Shown here in pieces: positions 6,553-14,761 of a stretch of 33,186 bases of DNA (positions within the stretch are counted from its first letter, which is position 1; every line of letters begins with the position of its first letter). Position numbers and translations under genes: made by a program. The stretch spans positions 1 through 33,186 of the forward strand of contig CAIMMO010000069.1 in the NCBI GenBank assembly GCA_903842595.1. Direction: 5' to 3'. A model generated the notes under the pieces. It was not told where the DNA came from. It was given only the letters and a program-made list of their open reading frames with translations, and made no database searches. Origin of the DNA: an uncultured Alphaproteobacteria bacterium (GTDB lineage Bacteria; Pseudomonadota; Alphaproteobacteria; Caulobacterales; Hyphomonadaceae).

Positions 6553-7188
6553 TCAGTATTTGACGTCGCAGCCATACGGCACCGACGCGGCCGGGTCTGG
6601 CGCCTTGCCGTTTTTCAGGTTGCTCAGCGCCGCCGCCACATAGTTCGTGGCCTTCGGAATGTCATCGACCTTGTTGGACTGGATCGAGTCGATTGCGCCG
6701 TTGTAGGCGACCTTTCCGTCAGGCGTGATTATGTACATGTGCGGGGTGGTCTTGGCGCCATAGGCGCGGCCCATCGAGCCATCCGGATCCAGCAGCACAT
6801 GCGTCGGCTTCGCGCCGCGGTCAGCGGTCAGCTTGTCGGCCTGCTCCGGCGTGACATGCCCCTGCGAGCCCGGCTTGGACGAGATCACCGAAAGCCAAAC
6901 GACGCCATCCTTGGCGGCGGCGGCTTGCGTGTTCTGCATGTTCTTCGAGTTGTAGTGCTTCTGGACAAACGGGCAGCCATTGTTCGTCCACTCGAGAACA
7001 ACGGTCTTGCCGGTGAAGTCCGCCAACGCGATTTCCTTGCCTGCGGTGTTCACTTCCTTGAATGTCGGCGCAGCATTGCCTGGAGGCGCGGCGTTCGCGC
7101 TCGACACCATCAACGCTGCCGCGGTGATCGAGGCTGCGGCCACGGCGCCAAGCGCCATCGGGATACGTTCACGTTTCGAAATGCCCAT
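6553..7188 (-). CDS. Secreted redoxin (AhpC/TSA-like thioredoxin-fold protein)
   Basis: This is a 211-residue thioredoxin-fold protein with an N-terminal signal peptide or anchor (about residues 1-34, ending ANAA). The fold is indicated by LADFTGKTVVLEWTNNGCPF, then VVWLSVISS, and THVLLDPDG followed by TTPHMYIITPDGKVAYNGAID. The active region has a single cysteine, C72 in NGCPF, rather than a CxxC pair. A second cysteine is conserved at the extreme C-terminus (C207 in YGCDVKY). The known family of redoxins ending PYGCxVKY has the same layout, which suggests a peroxiredoxin-like or thiol-transfer role rather than a standard thioredoxin. It lies 51 bases downstream of the DsbD-type gene on the same strand, so a functional pair is likely. 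The exact substrate is unknown. Confidence 0.88.
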   Translation of the reverse strand: MGISKRERIPMALGAVAAASITAAALMVSSANAAPPGNAAPTFKEVNTAGKEIALADFTGKTVVLEWTNNGCPFVQKHYNSKNMQNTQAAAAKDGVVWLSVISSKPGSQGHVTPEQADKLTADRGAKPTHVLLDPDGSMGRAYGAKTTPHMYIITPDGKVAYNGAIDSIQSNKVDDIPKATNYVAAALSNLKNGKAPDPAASVPYGCDVKY

Positions 7189-7239
7189 CCAGCAACTCCC
7201 TCCGTATGAATCCGGTCCACGACCGTTCCTTCGCCCTTG

Positions 7240-9369
7240 TCAGATCGAGCCTGCCGCCTCCTTCACGGCCTGCTGAATTTGTCCGGCTGAGAGCAATCCG
7301 TCGAACTTTCGCGGTTCGCCGCCCGAAGCGGGATAGACAAGGTACAGCGGCACGCCACCCGCGCCATGCCGCTTCAACTCCTCGAAGATCACGCTGTCTT
7401 TGTTGGTCCAGTCAGCCTCGAGGAACGCCACGTTCAGGTCGGCAAAGGTCTTCTGGACCGCTGCATCGTGCATCGCGCCCTTGTTGACCTGGCATGTCAC
7501 GCACCACCGCGCCGTGAAGTCCACGAAGATCACGCGGCCCTCTGCCTTAAGCTCAGCGATGCGCTCTGGCGACCATGTGCTGGCGGTCACAACAGCGGCG
7601 GCCGAGGCAGGCGGCGAGATCGTGCCAAACACAGGCACGGCGAAGGCGGCGAGGATTACTCCAGTCGACACCGCGCGTCCGGCAACGCTTCCGCCCACCC
7701 GCGTCGCCAGCCAGATGCCGAACGACAGCGCGATCGCGCCGCCCAGCGCCCAGATCACGCCATCCGCGCCGGCCTGCGCCGACAGCACCCAAAGCAGCCA
7801 CAGCGCCGTAAGGAACATCGGGAAGGACAGCGCCTGCTTGAACGTTATCATCCACTTGCCCGGCTTCGGCAGCACCTTGGCGAACGCGGGCGTGAAGCTC
7901 AGGATCACGAACGGCGCCGCAAGACCGACTCCGATCATGATGAAGATGCCGAGCACGATCGGCGCCGGTTGTGTCATGGCAGCGCCGACGGCGGTCGCCA
8001 TGAACGGGCCGACGCACGGCGCGCCGACGAACGCCGCCAGCAGGCCGGTGAAAAATGCACCCGTCGCGCCGCCGCGATCAGCGAGCCTGCCGCCCACACC
8101 CATCAGCGAGCCGCCCATCTCGAACACGCCGAGCATGTTGAGGCCGACGGCGAACATCACTAGTGCAAAAATCGCGGTGACCCAGGAATACTGAAGCTGG
8201 AAGCCGAGCCCGGCAGACGTGTCGCCAGCGGCCTTCAGACCGACCAGAATGGCGCCGATAACCGCAAAGCAAAGAACGACGCCAGCAAGGTAGGCGAGGC
8301 CATGGGCGCGCAGTTCCTTCGGATCATGCGCCGCATGAACCAGGCTCGCCGCCTTGATGGTCAGCACCGGCAAGACGCATGGCATAAGGTTGAGAACCAG
8401 ACCGCCGAGGAACGCCAGACCCAACGCGACAAGCAGCTGGTCGATCGGCAGCATCGGCGCGGCCTCTGCGGAGGCCGCGACCGAAAACAATGTCGTCGTA
8501 ACGCTGGCAGGCACGACGCCCGGCGCTGCCTGCACTTCCCACCCACGCGTCTTGCCGTCCGCAGTCTCGATGCCGATGATTCCGGACAGGCCATTTTCGC
8601 CCGGCTTCGTGAACATCGTGTTCGCCTTCACTTCGACGGACACGCCATCGAGGCCGTTGCGTACAACTTGCGGCGCCGCGTGGAGGAGCTCTGCACCATA
8701 CGGAAAGAAGCGCACCGATTTCGCCGACGCGACAGCCGACGCCAGGCTGTCATCGATCACGCCGACTTTGAACATGTCGCCCGAGCGCTCAACCACCGCC
8801 TGCCCCGTGAGGGCCACAGGAATGCCCGGCAGTGTCTCGGCGATGATCTTGCTGGCTGCATCATCCGACGAAAGCGTTGCCGCAATCGGCAGCCGCGTTG
8901 AAAGCGTCACCGCCTCCGGGATGCAGATGTCCGCGCAGATCAGGTAGTCAAAAGTCGCGCCGATCGTCAGCGGTGCGCCGACGGCAGCCTCCGGCGCGAT
9001 CTTCACCTCGAATGGCAGAACGAGTTCGCCCTCGTAGCCGTAGTTCATCAGTGTTGCGAGCGGGATGGCGTGTGGCGTCGGAAACTGAAACGCGCCGGCA
9101 GTCACCTCCGGCGAGGACGTCCATGCCGCCGTGGGCGGCAGGCCGCTATCGCCTGGATTGATCCAGTAGACGTGCCAGCCCTCGGCCATCTTCAGCCGCA
9201 GCGCGCCAAGGAAAGTGTCGCCCGGCGTCGAAGCCGAGCGTTCCAGCAGAATCGTGCCCTCTGCATGGGGGCTGCTCGCCGTCACCTGCGCGGAGGCAGG
9301 CAGGGTCAGCCCAAGCGCAGCGACCACGAGAAGAAACAGACCGGCCAGACGTGGCGCGAGCCGCGACAT
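7240..9369 (-). CDS. ScsB/DsbD-type thiol:disulfide interchange protein
   Basis: This inner-membrane protein moves reducing electrons from cytosolic thioredoxin to periplasmic thiol proteins. In the 709-residue version it has three parts. The first is a signal peptide and an N-terminal periplasmic domain containing DYLICADICIPE (C145 and C149), typical of ScsB-like proteins. The second is a CcdA-type multi-helix membrane domain with the two redox cysteines in LMPCVLPVL (C331) and GAPCVGPF (C452). The third is a C-terminal thioredoxin domain with FTARWCVTCQ (C623, C626). All three cysteine pairs of the electron relay are present. The ATG at 9369 is chosen because the signal peptide follows at once; the frame extends to a TTG at 9423. 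The redoxin gene downstream is a candidate partner. Confidence 0.92.
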   Translation of the reverse strand: MSRLAPRLAGLFLLVVAALGLTLPASAQVTASSPHAEGTILLERSASTPGDTFLGALRLKMAEGWHVYWINPGDSGLPPTAAWTSSPEVTAGAFQFPTPHAIPLATLMNYGYEGELVLPFEVKIAPEAAVGAPLTIGATFDYLICADICIPEAVTLSTRLPIAATLSSDDAASKIIAETLPGIPVALTGQAVVERSGDMFKVGVIDDSLASAVASAKSVRFFPYGAELLHAAPQVVRNGLDGVSVEVKANTMFTKPGENGLSGIIGIETADGKTRGWEVQAAPGVVPASVTTTLFSVAASAEAAPMLPIDQLLVALGLAFLGGLVLNLMPCVLPVLTIKAASLVHAAHDPKELRAHGLAYLAGVVLCFAVIGAILVGLKAAGDTSAGLGFQLQYSWVTAIFALVMFAVGLNMLGVFEMGGSLMGVGGRLADRGGATGAFFTGLLAAFVGAPCVGPFMATAVGAAMTQPAPIVLGIFIMIGVGLAAPFVILSFTPAFAKVLPKPGKWMITFKQALSFPMFLTALWLLWVLSAQAGADGVIWALGGAIALSFGIWLATRVGGSVAGRAVSTGVILAAFAVPVFGTISPPASAAAVVTASTWSPERIAELKAEGRVIFVDFTARWCVTCQVNKGAMHDAAVQKTFADLNVAFLEADWTNKDSVIFEELKRHGAGGVPLYLVYPASGGEPRKFDGLLSAGQIQQAVKEAAGSI

Positions 9370-9466
9370 TTCCAGACGCACCCTTGGACCTCGATTCAAG
9401 CCGACTAAACGCCAGACAGCCAAAAGCGGCCGGGCAACTCTTGTGTACTAAGGGAGCCCGATATGA

Positions 9467-9506
9467 CAGGTCCATCCCCCTCGCCGGAACGTGAGGGATG
9501 GACCTG
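9467..9506. repeat. 12-bp perfect inverted repeat between sapC-like gene and dsbD-like gene
   Basis: CAGGTCCATCCC (9467-9478) pairs perfectly with GGGATGGACCTG (9495-9506) around a 16-base centre. It lies 32 bases after the stop of the SapC-family gene and about 100 bases before the dsbD-like start. There is no T-tract on either side. It may be a terminator that does not need one, an mRNA 3'-end stabiliser or an operator. Confidence 0.6.
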
Positions 9507-9538
9507 CCAGAATAACGAAGCCGTGGGGGCGTTTGGCC

Positions 9539-10312
9539 CTACTGGGCCAGCCGCCGCATCGTGCGCTGGATGACGCGCTGCCAGTTCATGAGAGAAACCA
9601 TGTGAGCGTAGACTGCCGCAAGCGCCCCCGTATTGCGGATGTCCTGGAATTTGGACTCCGGCAGGGCGTTGAGGCCATCTTCCGAAATCGCCCAATAGTC
9701 AGCTATCTTCTGGGTCTGGCCAGCATTTCCGGCCGCGTCGCGTGGCGTGAAGGCCACCGACTTCTGCTCAAACAACGACGCCTTATCGAGCATTTCCACG
9801 AATTCGACCGTAGCGCGGCGCTGGCGTTCGAATTCCTTGCAGAACTCGATCGCGTCCTGCGTGAATTTCGAGGCCTGGTCGCCGTCGAAGAACTTCACAT
9901 CAGGCGAGCTGGTGACCATGTCCGCGCCAGTGTCGACGCAGAGAAGCAGCCGGTCGCTCTTCGGATCGGAGGCGAACACGAACGGATAGCGGCGCGCAAA
10001 TGCCGGCAGGTAGACGTCGGGATCAGGCTGGCCGTTGCTGTCGACATACTCATTTTCGTTCTGGCGAACCCCCATCACGGCGACCGGGGTCTTCTCCGGA
10101 CCAACGAAAATGATAGGGAAACACGTTGCGGCAACGCCAAACTCGCTCACCGTGATAGGGACCGCGTGGGCCGTTTTCAGGAACGAGAACGGGGAAGCAA
10201 TCTGCTTGACCCCCAGGTCCCGGTGCTTTTCCAGTGAAAGCGGCTCGGGACGTTTGTAAAACATGACCTGACCGGTCAGTTCCGGCTGGCCACCGGGGGC
10301 GGGAGTGCTCAT
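9539..10312 (-). CDS. SapC family protein
   Basis: This 257-residue protein matches the SapC family from memory of the pattern: an early MFYKRPEPLSLEKHRDLGV segment, then FPIIFVGPEKTPVAVMGVRQNENEYVD split over the strand core, then LPAFARRYPFVFA, and a long central acidic/helical region with FFDGDQASKFTQDAIEFC. The family is named after a Campylobacter S-layer-associated gene and is common in Caulobacterales and related groups. Its biochemical role is not established. There is no signal peptide, so it is probably cytosolic. It is transcribed divergently from the DUF885 lipoprotein gene, with about 70 bases between the starts. Nothing here links it to an actual S-layer gene. Confidence 0.85.
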   Translation of the reverse strand: MSTPAPGGQPELTGQVMFYKRPEPLSLEKHRDLGVKQIASPFSFLKTAHAVPITVSEFGVAATCFPIIFVGPEKTPVAVMGVRQNENEYVDSNGQPDPDVYLPAFARRYPFVFASDPKSDRLLLCVDTGADMVTSSPDVKFFDGDQASKFTQDAIEFCKEFERQRRATVEFVEMLDKASLFEQKSVAFTPRDAAGNAGQTQKIADYWAISEDGLNALPESKFQDIRNTGALAAVYAHMVSLMNWQRVIQRTMRRLAQ

Positions 10313-10384
10313 TAACAGGCTCCTGACTTGATGCTGGGCGGTGCTTATCGGAAAACTTCCCGCGCCTCAACCAAAGCGAATCAT

Positions 10385-12247
10385 ATGTTTTTTCCCGGCT
10401 GGAGACTGCGTTTCGGGGCCGCCGCAGCCGCCTTGGCCGCTGCTCTGGCGGCCAGTTGCACGCCTACGGTAGAACGGGCCGACCCGCTTCTGGCCGAACT
10501 CGTCCAGCGCTTCGGCGCGAGCGAAATCCAGCGCCTGCCCGAGGAAGCCGACATGATCGGCCTTCCCGACGCGGCCTTCGGGCGGTCCTATGCGGCATTG
10601 CTCAACGACCGGTCCATGGCTGTCGAGGAGCGCACCCGCACCCGCCGCCTCGAGTTCCTCGCAGATTTCGAACGCATCGATCGCGCGCGGCTCTCACCTG
10701 CGGCGATCCGCACCTACGACTCCCTCCGCTGGACCATCGAGGCAACCGTCGCGGTTGACCGCCACGGGCATGGCGTCACCTCGCTAGGCCGCTCAAGCGC
10801 ATACGTCATCACTTTCGCTGACGGTGCCTTCACTGATCTAGTCAAGTTCCTGACCCTTCATGTCGCCGTCTCCACGCCTACCCAGGCCGACGCTTGGCTC
10901 AACAGGCTGGAGCAGATGGACGAGGCCATGCGCGACGAGCGCCGCCGCTTCGAAGTCGATATCGCGGCAGGCGCGATCCCGCCGCGCAGCGTCGTCCAGC
11001 GAACCCTCGACAAGGCGCGCCAGCTGCGACCCGGCATCGCGCGCGATCACGTGCTGGTCCAGCACTTCACCGAGTCGCTGGCGCAGGTCGCAGATATTCC
11101 GGAGGCCGATATCGCGCGCCTGACGGGGCGAGCAGCCGAAATCGTCGGCGGCGACATCAGGGAAGAGTACGACGCGCTGATTGCACTTCTCGAAGCTACG
11201 CTGACAAAGGCGCCTGCCGAACCGGGCGTGTGGCGTCTGAAGGATGGTGAGGCTTATTACGCCGACGCCCTGAAGCTCCACACGACGTCATCACTGACCC
11301 CGGCGCAGATGAACGAGCTTGGCCTCAAACTCGTCGAGCAGATCAACAAAGAGCTTGACCCCCTGCTTGCCGCAGCGGGTCTGGCCGAGGGCAACGTCGG
11401 TGCACGGCTTCGCAGCCTCGCCCAGCGGCCAGAATTCCTGTTCCCCGAAACACCTGAAGGCCGTCTCGCCCTTCTCGAGGCGATCAACCAGAAGGTCACA
11501 TGGGCCACCGGCATCGCAGCGCGCGTTGCCGTGATCGACAAGCCGGCGCCGCTGGTGGTCCGCGAGGCGCCGCGCATCGTGCAGGATACTGCATCGAGGG
11601 CCTATTACCGCCCTGGCCCTCTCAACGGGTCCCAGCCGGGCGTCTACAACATCACGCTGCGTGCAACTGCAGACTTTCCGTCATGGACGCTGCCGACACT
11701 CACCTTCCACGAAGGCATTCCAGGCCATCACCTGCAGGTCGAACTTGAGCGCGATCTTCCAAACCAGCCCGTGATCGAACACCTCGTCGCCTACCCTGCC
11801 TTCGATGAAGGCTGGGCGACGTATGCGGAGGACCTGGCGCTCGAACTCGGCGCCTACCAGTCGGACCCGATTGGCCGCATCGGCTACCTTCAGTCTCAAC
11901 TGCTGCGCGCGGCCCGGCTGGCGACCGACACCGGCATTCACGCCCAGCGTTGGACCCGGGAGGAAGCCATCAGCTATCTCGAGAAAACGGTTGGTGTCTC
12001 GCGTTCGACCGCCGAACTCGAAATTGATCGCTACGCAATTCGCCCGGGGGTCGCTGCGGCGTACATGACCGGCAGGGAAACCATCCTACGCCTGCGCGGT
12101 CAGGCCCAGCGAGAATTGAAGACCACCTTTGATCTCAAGGCTTTTCACGCAGCATTGCTCGGCCCCGGCCCGCGTCCCATGCCGGTGGTCGAAACAGACA
12201 TCGCTGCATTCATCGCAGCACAGCAAAACACGCCGGCCGCCCAATAG
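10385..12247 (+). CDS. DUF885 family lipoprotein (predicted metallopeptidase-like)
   Basis: This 620-residue protein has a signal peptide and a probable lipobox ending AASC (Cys25, with Leu at -4, slightly off consensus). It is thus predicted to be exported and lipid-anchored. Family membership is shown by the zinc-peptidase-like motif HEGIPGHH at residues 442-449, followed by LQVELERDLPNQP and a later DEGWATYAEDLALELG. This arrangement, HExxPGHH followed by a glutamate-rich EGWxxYxE, is typical of DUF885. Members are presumed peptidases, but substrates are mostly unknown. The frame extends upstream to 10328; the ATG at 10385 is preferred because the basic n-region and hydrophobic core start there. 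It is followed by the VWA lipoprotein gene after 85 bases. Confidence 0.85.
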   Translation: MFFPGWRLRFGAAAAALAAALAASCTPTVERADPLLAELVQRFGASEIQRLPEEADMIGLPDAAFGRSYAALLNDRSMAVEERTRTRRLEFLADFERIDRARLSPAAIRTYDSLRWTIEATVAVDRHGHGVTSLGRSSAYVITFADGAFTDLVKFLTLHVAVSTPTQADAWLNRLEQMDEAMRDERRRFEVDIAAGAIPPRSVVQRTLDKARQLRPGIARDHVLVQHFTESLAQVADIPEADIARLTGRAAEIVGGDIREEYDALIALLEATLTKAPAEPGVWRLKDGEAYYADALKLHTTSSLTPAQMNELGLKLVEQINKELDPLLAAAGLAEGNVGARLRSLAQRPEFLFPETPEGRLALLEAINQKVTWATGIAARVAVIDKPAPLVVREAPRIVQDTASRAYYRPGPLNGSQPGVYNITLRATADFPSWTLPTLTFHEGIPGHHLQVELERDLPNQPVIEHLVAYPAFDEGWATYAEDLALELGAYQSDPIGRIGYLQSQLLRAARLATDTGIHAQRWTREEAISYLEKTVGVSRSTAELEIDRYAIRPGVAAAYMTGRETILRLRGQAQRELKTTFDLKAFHAALLGPGPRPMPVVETDIAAFIAAQQNTPAAQ

Positions 12248-12253
12248 CCTAGC

Positions 12254-12275
12254 TTACGTCTGTAATCCGACGTAA
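12254..12275. promoter_or_regulatory. Candidate operator: inverted repeat upstream of the VWA lipoprotein gene
   Basis: TTACGTC (12254-12260) and GACGTAA (12269-12275) form a perfect 7-bp inverted repeat around TGTAATCC. Inside it TTAC-GTCT-GTAA is a further partial palindrome. It lies 58 bases before the ATG at 12333, a suitable place for a repressor site. It is also close behind the DUF885 stop and could instead be a weak hairpin at the end of that mRNA. No T-tract follows. Confidence 0.4.
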
Positions 12276-12332
12276 ACCAGCCCCAATCTCCGGGCCTGAT
12301 CTCCTCACGCATTCGCAGATGGGGACTTCAGC

Positions 12333-14102
12333 ATGACACACATCAGAATATTACTGTTGGCAGCCGCTTCGACGTTGACGCTCGCAGCGTGCCAGTCCAG
12401 CTCGACGGTTTCAGACGAAGCAGTGGCCGCAAAGCCTGCCGACGGTCGCAACGGTGTCGTGGTGACGGGCAACAAGCGCGAACCTTCCGCGCGGGACGCC
12501 GCCGTTCCCGTTCAGGCAATTACCAGCGAGCAAGCCTATGCACCGCCACCGCCACCACCGCCACCGCCCCCGCCGGTCGGCCTCGCCGCACCGAGAATGA
12601 TGTCCCCCGTGGCTGGCTTCGTTGCCCAGCCGATGCCCGGCGAAATCAACCGCGACAACTACGAAGACGTCGAGATCAACGGCGTGAAGGTCGTCGCGAA
12701 AGAGCCCGTGTCCACCTTCTCCATCGACGTCGACACGGCGAGTTACACCAACGTTCGCCGCATGTTGAACGCAGGCCACCTCCCGCCGAAGGATGCGGTG
12801 CGGATCGAGGAGATGATCAATTACTTCGACTACGAATACGCCCTCCCGAAATCGAAGGAGACGCCGTTCGAGACGACGGTGAAGGTCGTGCCCTCGCCAT
12901 GGAGCGAGGGGCGGCAGCTTATGCATCTCGCGGTGCAGGGATACGACATCAAGAAAGATGTCCGCCCGCCGCTCAACCTCACCCTGCTGGTCGATGTTTC
13001 CGGCTCGATGTCGGGACCGGACCGGCTGCCGCTGGCGATCAAGTCACTGAAGATGCTGATCAATGAACTGGGCGAGCGCGACAAGGTGTCGATCGTCGTT
13101 TACGCTGGCGCGGCGGGCGCAGTGCTGGAGCCGACCTCGGGCGCGGAGAAGGGCAAGATCCTCTCAGCCCTAGATCGCCTGTCAGCTGGCGGCTCGACCG
13201 CTGGCGGCGAAGGTCTGCGCCTCGCCTACTCGCTTGCGAAGCAGAACTTCAACAAGCAGGGAGTGAACCGCGTCGTCCTGCTCAGCGATGGCGACTTCAA
13301 CGTCGGCATCAGCAATCCCGAACAGCTCGAGGATTTCGTCAGCCGCGAACGCGAGAGTGGCGTCTACCTCTCCATCCTCGGCTTCGGCGGCGGCAACTAC
13401 AATGACGCGATGATGCAGAAGCTGGCGCAGTCCGGAAACGGCATGGCCGCCTACATCGACAACCTCAACGAAGGCCGCAAAGTCCTCAATGACGACCTGT
13501 CGGGCTCGATGTTCTCCATCGCCAATGACGTGAAGATCCAGGTTGAGTTCAACCCTGCGAAAGTCGCCGAGTACCGCCTGGTCGGTTACGAAACGCGTAT
13601 CCTCGACCAGGAGGATTTCAACAATGATAAGGTCGACGCCGGCGAAATTGGCGCGGGCACATCGGTGACTGCAATCTACGAGATCACACCGGTCGGGTCG
13701 AAAGCCACGCTGGTCGATCCGAGCCGCTACCAGCCCGCCTCCACCCCGGTCGCCGGCGCCACCAGCGAGCTCGCCTTCGTGAAAGTGCGCTACAAGCTGC
13801 CAGGTGAAGACAGCTCCAAACTGATCACCCGCCCCGTCACCAGCGCCGACGAGATCAGCGACATCGCGAAGGCGCCAGAATCCACCCGTTTCGCAACAGC
13901 AGTCGCCGCCTACGGATCCATGCTACGCGGCGACCCCTATTTCGGGAAGTCCTTCACCTGGGACAGCGTGATCGCGCTCGCCAACGGCGCCAAAGGCGAG
14001 GACGCGTTCGGCTACCGCGCCGAGTTCATCCAACTCGTGCGCGCTGCGAAGACTGCTGCGAGCCAGGAAACGCTCATGCCGGTAGGCGGCGTCGGACAAT
14101 AA
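12333..14102 (+). CDS. YfbK-type von Willebrand factor A domain lipoprotein
   Basis: This 589-residue lipoprotein has a signal peptide with lipobox TLAAC and Cys20. A variable linker follows, with a short VVVTGNKRE motif (42-50) and eleven consecutive prolines (71-81). Next is the conserved YfbK N-terminal region: NRDNYEDVEINGVKVV, then STFSIDVDTASYTNVRRML and VRIEEMINYFDYEY. The VWA domain begins with the MIDAS motif DVSGSMS (221-227), preceded by LTLLV, and continues through VVLLSDGDFNVG. A C-terminal domain typical of the family completes the length. VWA domains bind partner proteins through a metal ion; the partner is unknown. The ATG is preceded by GGGGA at a good distance. The downstream hairpin at 14140-14167 probably ends the transcript. 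Confidence 0.9.
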   Translation: MTHIRILLLAAASTLTLAACQSSSTVSDEAVAAKPADGRNGVVVTGNKREPSARDAAVPVQAITSEQAYAPPPPPPPPPPPVGLAAPRMMSPVAGFVAQPMPGEINRDNYEDVEINGVKVVAKEPVSTFSIDVDTASYTNVRRMLNAGHLPPKDAVRIEEMINYFDYEYALPKSKETPFETTVKVVPSPWSEGRQLMHLAVQGYDIKKDVRPPLNLTLLVDVSGSMSGPDRLPLAIKSLKMLINELGERDKVSIVVYAGAAGAVLEPTSGAEKGKILSALDRLSAGGSTAGGEGLRLAYSLAKQNFNKQGVNRVVLLSDGDFNVGISNPEQLEDFVSRERESGVYLSILGFGGGNYNDAMMQKLAQSGNGMAAYIDNLNEGRKVLNDDLSGSMFSIANDVKIQVEFNPAKVAEYRLVGYETRILDQEDFNNDKVDAGEIGAGTSVTAIYEITPVGSKATLVDPSRYQPASTPVAGATSELAFVKVRYKLPGEDSSKLITRPVTSADEISDIAKAPESTRFATAVAAYGSMLRGDPYFGKSFTWDSVIALANGAKGEDAFGYRAEFIQLVRAAKTAASQETLMPVGGVGQ

Positions 14103-14139
14103 GGCGTCGCACGTCCGGCAAACACACCACGAAATGAAT

Positions 14140-14167
14140 CGGGCCCGCGGAATCATCCGCGGGCCCG
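14140..14167 (+). terminator. Strong hairpin between convergent genes
   Basis: A perfect 12-bp stem, CGGGCCCGCGGA (14140-14151) with TCCGCGGGCCCG (14156-14167), has an ATCA loop. It lies 38 bases after the VWA gene stop and about 70 bases beyond the convergent gene's stop. The T-tract is poor (CTTCCCG on plus, ATTCATTT on minus), so termination is likely but not textbook. It may serve both strands. Confidence 0.65.
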
Positions 14168-14239
14168 CTTCCCGTCTTGGGTCCGGCGCAGAGTGGCTCA
14201 GCCAGCCGCGGCGCCGGATGGACGAGGTTCCGTTTGGCC

Positions 14240-14602
14240 TCAGGCGGCCAGAAGTTCAGGCTCGCGTGCAAGTTCGCTTCCGGTCGCGAACACCGGGTCG
14301 AGACCAAGCGCCAAGTCCGACGCTTCAGCGCGGCGGCCCTTCACATCGGCATTGCGGCGAATGAAGACAGCCGTCGCACCATAGCGGCGGGCCTCACGCC
14401 AGCGCCAGAAGGTGGCGACATCGCCTTCCACCCCGCCCTGGTCGGAGACGCGGATCACACGCCATGTGGGGCCTTCCTGCGCAGCAAAGATCACCACGCC
14501 GGCAACCTTGGCCCAGTCCTGTTCGACGCCAAACCGCTCGAAACGATAGCTCTGGCCCTGAGCGCCGCAGAAGTTGACCGATCCGTTCAATGTCGCCGAC
14601 AT
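14240..14602 (-). CDS. Conserved-looking protein of unknown function (120 aa)
   Basis: This is a small soluble protein without a signal peptide. The N-terminal half contains FCGAQGQSYRFERFGVEQDW and a hydrophobic strand VAGVVIFAA. It is followed by WRVIRVSDQGG and an FWRWREARRYGATAVFI segment; the layout suggests a compact alpha/beta fold. A single cysteine (C12) is present. The ATG is preceded by GGAG seven bases upstream, which supports translation. It lies on the same strand as the cyclophilin gene, 159 bases upstream of it in map terms, and converges with the VWA gene. I do not recognise a family; regular codon usage and the good ribosome site argue that it is real. Confidence 0.75.
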   Translation of the reverse strand: MSATLNGSVNFCGAQGQSYRFERFGVEQDWAKVAGVVIFAAQEGPTWRVIRVSDQGGVEGDVATFWRWREARRYGATAVFIRRNADVKGRRAEASDLALGLDPVFATGSELAREPELLAA

Positions 14603-14761
14603 GTTCTTGCTCCGTTCTGTTCGCTTTTGTGATCCCTTTTTGTTCTCTCCGCAAGATTGAATTCGGATGTTTTTCGTAAACGACGCGTTAATGCTTCAGG
14701 CGGCGCCCAAGGATACCAGAGAGGGCAACTCATCCATGCACGGCGCCTCTCGGCGACGGCG

